Below are positions 57,557 to 64,000 of a DNA stretch of 64,000 nt, one piece after another. Numbering within the stretch: the stretch's first letter is position 1; every line of letters begins with the position of its first letter. This DNA comes from Macrocybe gigantea (lineage: Eukaryota; Basidiomycota; Agaricomycetes; Agaricales; Callistosporiaceae): NCBI GenBank assembly GCA_011319805.1, contig SJRY01000271.1, positions 175,446-239,445 on the forward strand, in the 5' to 3' direction. A model generated the notes under the pieces. The model had not been told where the DNA came from, did not search any database, and was given only the letters and a program-made list of their open reading frames with translations. The translations under genes were made by a program, and so were the position numbers.

Positions 57557-57955
57557 TTAGTCCAGCTGTCCCCACCCAGTATTGGTCTCCCAGGTGGTCA
57601 CAGCATGTGGGGCCCATGTATGAATGAGCTCTTCATTATAGGCGCGGATATGATGGAGTGTGGTGGCAAGGAGTTTAAGTCGCTGGTTTTCTGTGCGAAG
57701 CATTTCCATCACCTCACGAAGCGCGATACGTTCAGCTGCAGTGGGGCCGGTCCCATCAGGGATTCGCCCGGTCCAGAGGTGCATGCGGACGGTCATAACA
57801 TAGCGCATATACGCGCCAAGTGTGATGGCGAGGGGGTCCATGTAGTCGCTAGCGTTGAGAATCCTTGCCAGATTCTCGAGGTCACTTGGGTGGTTGGGGG
57901 TAGGTGCGCGGCTGTCCTTGCTGCTGTCAATGCTGATGGGGGCATTGGTGGTCAT
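57557..57955 (-). CDS. Intact third ORF after chromovirus pol (132 aa)
   Basis: Starts MTTNAPISIDSSKDSRAPTP and ends NTGWGQLD, with no stop or frameshift, in an element whose gag and pol are full of them. Its ATG overlaps the pol stop as ATGA (57955-57952). It has a disordered S/P-rich start, then probable helices (DLENLARIL, ALREVMEMLRTENQRLKLL, a coiled-coil-like stretch). I see no signal peptide, membrane span or known domain, so it is not an envelope protein. A short block GPTAAE also occurs near the gag start. The position (env slot) suggests an accessory protein; its function is unknown. Confidence 0.75.
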   Translation of the reverse strand: MTTNAPISIDSSKDSRAPTPNHPSDLENLARILNASDYMDPLAITLGAYMRYVMTVRMHLWTGRIPDGTGPTAAERIALREVMEMLRTENQRLKLLATTLHHIRAYNEELIHTWAPHAVTTWETNTGWGQLD

Positions 57956-60900
57956 GAAGTGCGATTTTTGGTCTTCTTCCCTCTTGTCATGATCCTTTTA
58001 TCCTGGTTCGCAGTCTTCTTTAGGAAGTGGTCTAGAGCTTGCTGCGCATTCCCCAGTTCTTTTTCTTTGATCCATGTGTTCTCTTCATGTCTGTATCCTT
58101 TCCATTTGACCAGGAATAGCATCCCCCTCCCTTGTTTCTTCCTTTTAGGATCTCTTCTATCTCGTACTCTTCTTTATCATTTATGATTTCAGGGGGTGGT
58201 GGTGATGGTCACTCTTGTATCTTGAAACGGGGTTCTTTGTAAGGCATGAGCAGTGTTTCATTGAACACGGGGTGTATCAGCTGCCATGATGCTAGGAGTT
58301 CCAGGTGATATGCTGAGGCTCCTTTCTTTTCAACCACCTTGAACGGTCCATATTGGAGTGCTGATAACTTCTTTGATGGTCGATTGACTGTGATATTGGT
58401 GGCTTCTAGCCATACTCTATCCCCTTTCTTGTATTCACGGGCCAGTTTTTGTCTCGCATCATAATTGTCTTTGGCTCGTGTTTGTGCATATTGCAGTGCA
58501 GCATTTGCTTCCTTTCGTATTTGGTTTATTCTTTTGATGAAGTCTTTTGCTGCAGGGTTATTCCCTTCTGTCATCTGTGGCTCTCCCTTCCAGGGGTGCA
58601 TTCCATAGTTGAGGTAGAATGGTGTCTCCTTCATTCCCTGGTGTGCTTTGTCATTGTATTAGTACTCTGTGATTGCTATCCATTCTGCCCAATCGTCCTG
58701 TAAGTTGTTTGTGAAGCTTCTGAGGAAGGCTTCCGTTTCTTGGTGGGATCATTCCGCCTGTCCATCTGTCTGTGGTGATAGGCCGTTGATAGATTTTGCT
58801 TTGTTCCGAGTAATTTTAGAAGTGCTGTCATGAATCGCGCTGCGAACTGGGGTCCTCGATCACTGATGATCTTTCGTGGGATTCCATGAAGCCGCCACAC
58901 ATTGTCTCAGTATAGTTGTGCGAGACCTTCTGCTGTGAGTTCGGTCTTTGTAGGAACTAGGTGGATCATCTTGGTCAGGCGGTCTGTGACTGCGGCGATG
59001 GCATTAAAGCCATTCAAGCTGGGTAGCGGTCCTATGAGATCTACTCCGATATCTTCCCATGGTTGCTGTGGGACTTCGTGCAGGTGCAGGGGTGCGTGTT
59101 TCTTTTGTTGGATGATTTTGTTTCACTGACATGTTTCGCATCCATTGACATATTTCTTGATGTCTGTTAGCATTGATGGCTACCAATAGGTGCGGCTTAT
59201 GAGCTCGTGCATGTGGTATTGCCCTGGGTGTCCTCCGATGGGTGTGTCGTGGTGTTCAAACATGATGTTTTCCTTCAGTTTGTTGTCTAGAGGAACATAG
59301 ATTTTTCCTCCTACATATACGATGTGGTTGTCTTCTGTGAACCAGTGTGGTTTTTCCTTTAGTCCTGTCATTATGATCATCTCCCTTCATGTGCATTGTC
59401 AAATTTGTTCTATCCTTGAGGATTCGATCATCGTGATTCCTCTTATTTGTATTGTTTCATTATTTTCTGCTTCTTCTTTCTGTGGGTGTTCATCCTCGAA
59501 CATCATAAATTTGAAGTCTCATTCATTATTCTCTTCCAGATGTCGAATGAATGCTGCTTCTTTGATTATTTGTATGTCGTCCTTCTCTGCTAGGTTTTCT
59601 TCATATCCTGCCATTCGTGACAGGACATCCGCTTTTCCATTCACCTTTCCTGGTATGTGTTGTAGTTCGTAGTCATATTCCTGTAATTTCAGGTACCAGC
59701 CAATCTGTCTCGAATTGAGTCACTGTGGCTTCCGAAGTATGATAGGTTTTTGTGATCCGTCAATATTTCGAACTTCTCTCGAGCTTCGAGGAGGTATTGT
59801 CTCCATGTCTTTAGTGCGACCATTATCGCAAGAAGTTCCTTGTCATAGATTTCATAGTTTTGTTCCGCTGGGGTCATGCATTCGAAATGAATGCAATCGG
59901 ATGCCATAGTCCTTTCTGCTGTTGTGATAGTACCGCTCCAATGGCATATCCTGAGGCGTCTGTTTCGACTCAGAATTTTCCTTCTGTTTGTAGTAGTGCT
60001 AGAATGGGTGCTGAGGTTATATGTTGAATCAGCTCTTTGAAAGCATCCTGTTGCTTGTCTGTCCACTGGAATGTTTTGTTTCCAGTCAACTCCGTCAGGG
60101 GTTTAGCGACCTTTGCATATCCCTTGATGAATCATTGGTAAAAGTTCATGAATTCTAAGAACTTTTGTAGTTCTTTCTTCATCTTTGGGGTTGGCCAGGA
60201 TTGTACAGCTGTGATCTTTTCTGGTTCCATTTCTACCTTCCCTTCTCCTACGATGTATCCTAGTACTGGAACTTTTGATGATTCCCAGACACATTTCGGT
60301 CCTTTGATGAACAAGTTGTTCTTGTTCAGTATTTCCATGACTTCCATAGTATTCTTTTGGAGTTCCTCTCATGTTCGTCTGATGATTATGATGTCATCCA
60401 TATAGATTATGCATGCTCTTCTTCATATTTGATCTTGGAAGAGGCTTTCCATCATTCAGCTAAAAGTGTCTGGTGCATTGCACTGTCCAAAGTACATAAC
60501 TGTCAGTTCGAAGAGTCCTCTTGCTGTTAGGAAGGCTGCCTTCTATTCATCCCCTTTCCGGATGTGCACGTTATTGTATCCCCAGATAATATCGATCTTG
60601 CTAAAGTACTTTGCTCCTTGTAATACATCAAGGAGCTCGCTGATGGTAGTAGTGGGAACTTGTCCTTGACCATATATTTGTTTATCTCCCGGTAGTCTTG
60701 GATGAGTTGTTTGCTTCCATCCTTCTTGTTGCGAAAGAAGCAGGGTGCTGCGTAAGGCGATTTTGATGGGCGTATTTTTCCTGTTCATAATCCTTCTTCG
60801 ATGAAGGCATCTAGTTCCTCTAGTTCTTTCTGTGTCATCGGATAAACCTTGCTCGGTATCGTTTTGGGTGCATCCTTCGTTAAGTTTATTTCATGGTCCC

Positions 60901-61365
60901 ATTCTTTGTGGTTTGGTAAGCGATCAAAGTTCTTCTCCTTGAAGAGGTGTTTGAATCTGATCAGATATGGGGTATCTGGGTTCCTGTCTTGTCGCTGGCT
61001 GTGGTTTTCGCTGATTCAGTCACCTTCTGTATCTTAATCATCTGGTGGTTTATTTTGCACATTTTAGGGCATCTGTCGAAGACAACTTCTCCTGTCCTCC
61101 ATTTGATTGTTGGGTTGTGGTAGACAAGCCAGTCATGTCCTAGTAGCATGTCGGTTTTTCCGATATCAAGTACAATGGCTTCCATGTGCTCCTTGTGTCC
61201 TTTAATGTCGATGTGGACCTCCGCTACTCGGTCTGCTGTTTTCTGGTGGTTGGGTGATCCGTCTGCATTTATAATGGGAATCTTCTTGATTCGTCGTGTC
61301 TTCAGTCCTGTTTTTGTTACTATCGCGGTGTTGATGCAGGTCCTATCTGCCGCTATCGACTTCTG
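57952..61365 (-). pseudogene. Chromovirus pol: protease, RT, RNase H, integrase, chromodomain
   Basis: Protease VDSG then DRTCINTAIV (~61350; a 2-bp loss beside the active site) and KTDMLLGHDWLVYHNP. RT: SKSPYAAPCFFRNKKDG, GAKYFSKIDIIWGYNN, IIYMDDIII (~60395), LGYIVGEGKVEMEPEK. RNase [32 protein letters not shown]. Integrase: [43 protein letters not shown]-type tail YGPFKVVEKKGASAYHLEL. Chromodomain: YEIEEILKGR, FLVKWKGYRHEENTWIKE, ALDHFLKKT, ending RTS-stop at 57952. About 14 TGA codons stand where Arg is expected, plus a few frameshifts. It cannot be translated as it stands. Confidence 0.92.
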
Positions 61366-61659
61366 GTGTTATCGTTGTGATTCCTTTTCACGTTCATATT
61401 CTTGCTGGTACTGCGAGTTCTTTCCTCTTTGGTGGTTTGTCCCCTTGGATGGTTTTCCTTGGTGCTTCAGATTGCTTGGCAGGAATGGTGTATTTCAGAG
61501 TATGGGATGATCTACATCCGGTATTGAAGCGAGTCTGTTTCAGTTGTATAGGTCGCGATTTAGCACCTCTTAGTCGGATCCTTCGGCAAAACCCTCTTTA
61601 TCAGAGCTTTCTTCATCCTTGTCTTCTTCGTCCTCTCCTTCTTCTTCTTTTACTTCTCT

Positions 61660-62706
61660 GACCCGGATTTTCCTTTCTTCTTCTTCTTGCAGTTCCATGC
61701 ATAGTGTCCCTTTAAGCCACAGTTAAAACATGTGACATTTGCTGCTCCTTTTCATGGTTCCGGGTAGTTTTGTGAGAGGTGTCCTGGTTTATTGCAGTTG
61801 AAGCAGTTGTTGCTTCATACTTTGTCAACTTCCATGGCCTGTCCTGCTCCTCGGCTTGGATTTCCGGTCTTGTGCTGATTGCTTGTGAATTCTCCTCTCA
61901 TCACATTTCTGTGTTCATCGATGTTTCATCCAATCGCTCGAACTGTCTTGATATATTCATCTCCATCTGTTGGAAGTGTGGAGATCGAGTGTACGGCTTC
62001 TGCTATCCTTCGGTTTAAGCTCTTTCAAGTAGGAAACGAGGGGCTGTTCCTGTCATTCCTGCTTTCCCTGCGAGGTCTACAATTTCATCCAGAAATTCGT
62101 CGATGGGTCAGTTTCCTGTCTGATATTGAATAGTTTGCTTCCTGCTTGTGATGGTGATATGACGTTGCTGAATCGTGTCTCTATCTTGGTTATAAAGTCA
62201 GCCCATGTGCTTTGGTTGGTAGTGGTGTCGATCTTCTTTGATGCCCAGTGGGCTCCGGGTCCATCGGTCATTCTAGACAGGACCGCTCCAATCTTCTGTG
62301 TATCCATGAGGTCTCCATGTGCAGTTATGTAAAGTTTCATCTTCCTCCACCAAATATCGAAGGACGTTCGATCTCCTGTAAAGGATTTCGGGTCGGGGAT
62401 GATTCCCTTGTATTCTGTCGTCATCCTTTGGGGGTTTCTTTCGTTCTCTTGGTCTTGGCTTTCCTGTTCCTGGATCTGTTGTTCTTGGGTCTGCTGTACT
62501 TGTACTTGGGCTTGCTGTTCTTGGAGCTGTTTCTGTCTTCGCTCCTCTCTCTGTTCTTTCCAGTAGTCTAGGTTGACTCCTGCGATTCTACAAGCTTGTT
62601 CAAAATCGGCCCACTCTGCGGCGGTCGGTCCATTTGTCTTTGGTAATCCTTTTCACTCCCTCCACCGATAGTATTCATCCCAGTCGCTGTTGCTTACTTT
62701 TGCCAT
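61660..62706 (-). pseudogene. Chromovirus gag
   Basis: ATG at 62706 (MAKVSNSDWDEYYRWRE, then TGA), a Gln-rich segment (QEQQAQVQVQQTQEQQ), and the capsid-like domain (DPKSFTGDRTSFDIWWRKMK, LSRMTDGPGAHWASKK, IETRFSNVI, EIVDLAGKAGMT, VRAIG). Two zinc knuckles follow: CFNCNKPGHLSQNY, whose last Cys is Tyr, and an intact CFNCGLKGHYAWNC (~61690-61731), then a Lys run. Four TGA codons sit at expected Arg positions, with frameshifts near 62080 and 62000. In the family, gag packages the RNA. Confidence 0.88.
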
Positions 62707-62844
62707 GGTGGTGCGATTCTTTCCTTATGCAGTGCTTCAGCGGATTGATCCTCTGAAGGGGTTCGGGTTTCGTTCCTGTATGTCCTTGACTCTGGTGTCG
62801 TTCTCGTTGGTTCTGTCGTACTCTGTGCATCATGCCCTTCTGTA

Positions 62845-63335
62845 TCAGTATGTCTTCCTCCTGTGTTCAGCGATTATAGTTCTCAATCTGTTGTTGCCTA
62901 AAGTCTCGGGCTTGTGTTCGTTCTTCTCTCGTTTTCTTGCGGATGGGTTCGTCCTCTTCTTCGGCAAGAAGATTCTGGTCTGACCAAGCTCTTCTGGGCT
63001 TATCCCATATTCTCCTTCTAGGAAGAGTTCTGTAATGAGTTGTGCTGCTCCTTCGCTGAGGATCTCAGTGGGCTCGTCTGTGGTGGTGAAGGCAAACTCT
63101 CTCAGAAATGCCTGCTCTTCATCGTCACTACTTGGTGTAGGCGTGCACTCTCTCTTTCGTTTGTTTGGATTGCTGGTGTTCTGCAGGTGGCGTGGACTGT
63201 CTCTGCGAATGGCGTGGACTGCAATGCCTGGTCTACTTCTCTGAGCCAAGTGCTCTCATCGCTCGTGCTAGTGCTCGCTGGGTCGGCGACTGCTTGTCAT
63301 CGAATGTTGATCAAGTCTTTGATAAAGCGTAACAT
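62845..63335 (-). pseudogene. ORF0 upstream of chromovirus gag
   Basis: An ATG at 63335, about 45 bases inside the 5' LTR border, opens MLRFIKDLINIR followed by TGA and QAVADPASTSTSDESTWLRE. A one-base shift connects to the open frame 63249-62845, which reads KRKRECTPTPSSDDEEQAFL, TDEPTEILSEGAAQLITELF, EGEYGISPEELGQTRIFLPK and a basic C-terminus ending RRKTY. It ends about 140 bases before the gag ATG. The acidic middle and basic end are clear, but I recognise no domain. It might be an N-terminal extension of gag instead of a separate protein. Confidence 0.5.
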
Positions 63336-63381
63336 GGTGTGTGTGTGAGTCTGAGCGAGTCTCAACGAGGCTTAATATCTT

Positions 63382-63695
63382 GTTAGGCTAGACGAATCTC
63401 AGAAGGACTCGGGCAGACTAAGTGCGAGAGTGGTCTTGAATGGGCAAAAGGAATATTAAGCCTAGCGCTACTGTACATCTGGGAGTCCTTATATACATTA
63501 CAGTACTCGAGCACGGACCATGGGCTGCGCAATGCTGTGGACTGCGGATGAGTAAGACTGGAAGGAGATGACTCAGGATGACTAAGGAAGTGGGATGACT
63601 TGATGGCTGCGTGCTGCGCAGCATGACGGGGGAGATAAGGGATGTGGGAAAGATAAATAAGAAAATGAATGGTCCTTTGGGCAGCATCTGTAACA
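63382..63695 (-). repeat. Chromovirus 5' LTR
   Basis: Ends TGTTAGGCTAG and ATCTGTAACA, 314 bases. The sequence inside the element right next to it (AGATATTAAGCC on the element strand) is not a TGG-type tRNA primer site, so priming is unclear. An older relative of this LTR lies at 1681-4429. Confidence 0.93.
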
Positions 63696-64000
63696 AGCAA
63701 ATGCACCACTCAACCTGCACCCTGGATGGCCCTCTGCTGGCCCATCCCATTCCCCTGCTCCTCCTCCCCCATCGGGGAATGCAAGCCTCCTTCCAAGGTG
63801 GCGACGTCTCAGGACACCAATGACACCAACCCTTCTAATGCAGGTGGGCCTACCGGACCCTCTGCTCCCCCCTCTCTGTCAATTCTGTCCACTGAGACAG
63901 CATACAAAATACAATGACAATGCTATCAGCATTGTGATCTTTCCTTAAGGAGACCGGTTCCTTCATGGTGAAGCTAAGGCCACAGCCGAATCTCTCGCCA
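63696..64000 (+). mobile_element. Family 2 LINE ORF1, continuation
   Basis: Resumes ORF1 interrupted at 57198: ATGCACCACTCAACCTGCAC matches the copy at 25170 (LNPHPGW block), then the FQGG, DTNDTNPSNAGGPTGPS and STETAY blocks and, at the very end, HGEAKATAESLA. A few indels break the frame. It runs off the window. Confidence 0.88.

Larger units (their letters stand above)
57199..63695 (-). mobile_element. Ty3/gypsy chromovirus with two LTRs and extra ORFs
   Basis: About 6.5 kb, LTR to LTR, inserted in ORF1 of a family 2 LINE that resumes at 63696. Order on the minus strand: 5' LTR (63382-63695), ORF0 (63335-62845), gag (62706), protease, RT, RNase H, integrase, chromodomain, ORF3 (57955-57557), purine tract and 3' LTR (57199-57519). 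The two LTRs look nearly identical by eye, with about ten small differences, mostly indels, so insertion seems recent; yet gag and pol carry many TGA codons and several frameshifts. I do not see a clean 5-bp duplication, and no tRNA-type primer site follows the 5' LTR. Confidence 0.93.

Noticed and set aside
57605..58186. 193-codon plus-strand ORF
   Set aside because: It is antisense to chromovirus ORF3 and the chromodomain, with no recognisable domain of its own.
57952..62706. Reassignment of TGA to arginine
   Set aside because: The LINE ORFs and the intact ORF3 end at normal stops, including TGA, and many CGA codons remain. Mutation or base-calling error explains the pattern better.
1..64000. 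Host genes, a biosynthetic cluster, defence genes or toxin genes
   Set aside because: Every ORF with recognisable motifs belongs to a transposable element; no other protein family is visible.

Overview
The window is a dense block of nested retrotransposons from a filamentous fungal nuclear genome, most likely a basidiomycete mushroom. I infer the lineage from the style of the copia gag-pol, the chromodomain-bearing Ty3/gypsy elements and the PIF/Harbinger fragment; this is not proved. I see no host gene in 64 kb, no tRNA or rRNA gene and no CRISPR array. Almost every reading frame belongs to a transposable element (TE), and nearly all of them are broken.

The main occupant is a two-ORF LINE. 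ORF1 is proline-rich with three zinc knuckles. ORF2 carries an APE endonuclease, reverse transcriptase (FVDD box), RNase H and a C-terminal Cys/His knuckle. I see two subfamilies. Family 1 is young and rich in CpG; family 2 is older, CpG-poor and has a different 3'UTR. They share only the last ~75 bases before the poly-A. Three near full-length family 1 copies lie at 15341-21692 (-), 26261-32616 (+) and 43303-49630 (-), with more than a dozen truncated copies around them. In every copy that keeps the junction, ORF1 stops and ORF2 starts in one overlapping ATGA. Target-site duplications (TSDs) of 13-17 bp around four copies show target-primed insertion, each time into another TE.

Layout: 1-7.7 kb holds solo LTRs, a gypsy RT/Harbinger chimera and family 2 LINEs nested in an old gypsy LTR. 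8.07-11.1 kb is a decayed chromovirus with a solo copia LTR inside. 11.27-24.8 kb is a run of LINEs in both orientations. 24.9-34.7 kb is a family 2 LINE split by a full-length family 1 LINE. 36.0-43.3 kb is a copia element on the minus strand, interrupted by a tRNA-headed element, LINE pieces and a LINE 5' half. 43.3-52.6 kb holds a full-length LINE, a LINE fragment and a truncated Tc1/mariner. 52.6-57.2 kb holds two more tRNA-headed elements with LINE pieces. 57.2-63.7 kb is a two-LTR chromovirus inserted in a family 2 LINE that runs off the window.

The most unusual content is a 0.75-1.1 kb non-coding element seen three times. Two copies keep a tRNA-like head with Pol III A and B boxes; all three end in a hairpin plus CTAAACTT. 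Directly after that terminus each copy continues into a same-strand, 5'-truncated LINE at a different breakpoint. This resembles a chimeric (MINE-like) or SINE-type system driven by the resident LINE. Second, the chromovirus at 57-64 kb carries extra ORFs before gag and after pol; the downstream one is intact and overlaps the pol stop by ATGA. Third, stop codons in the chromovirus and in one LINE are almost all CGA-to-TGA changes at arginine positions. That points to CpG-directed decay, or to a methylation-linked base-calling artefact.
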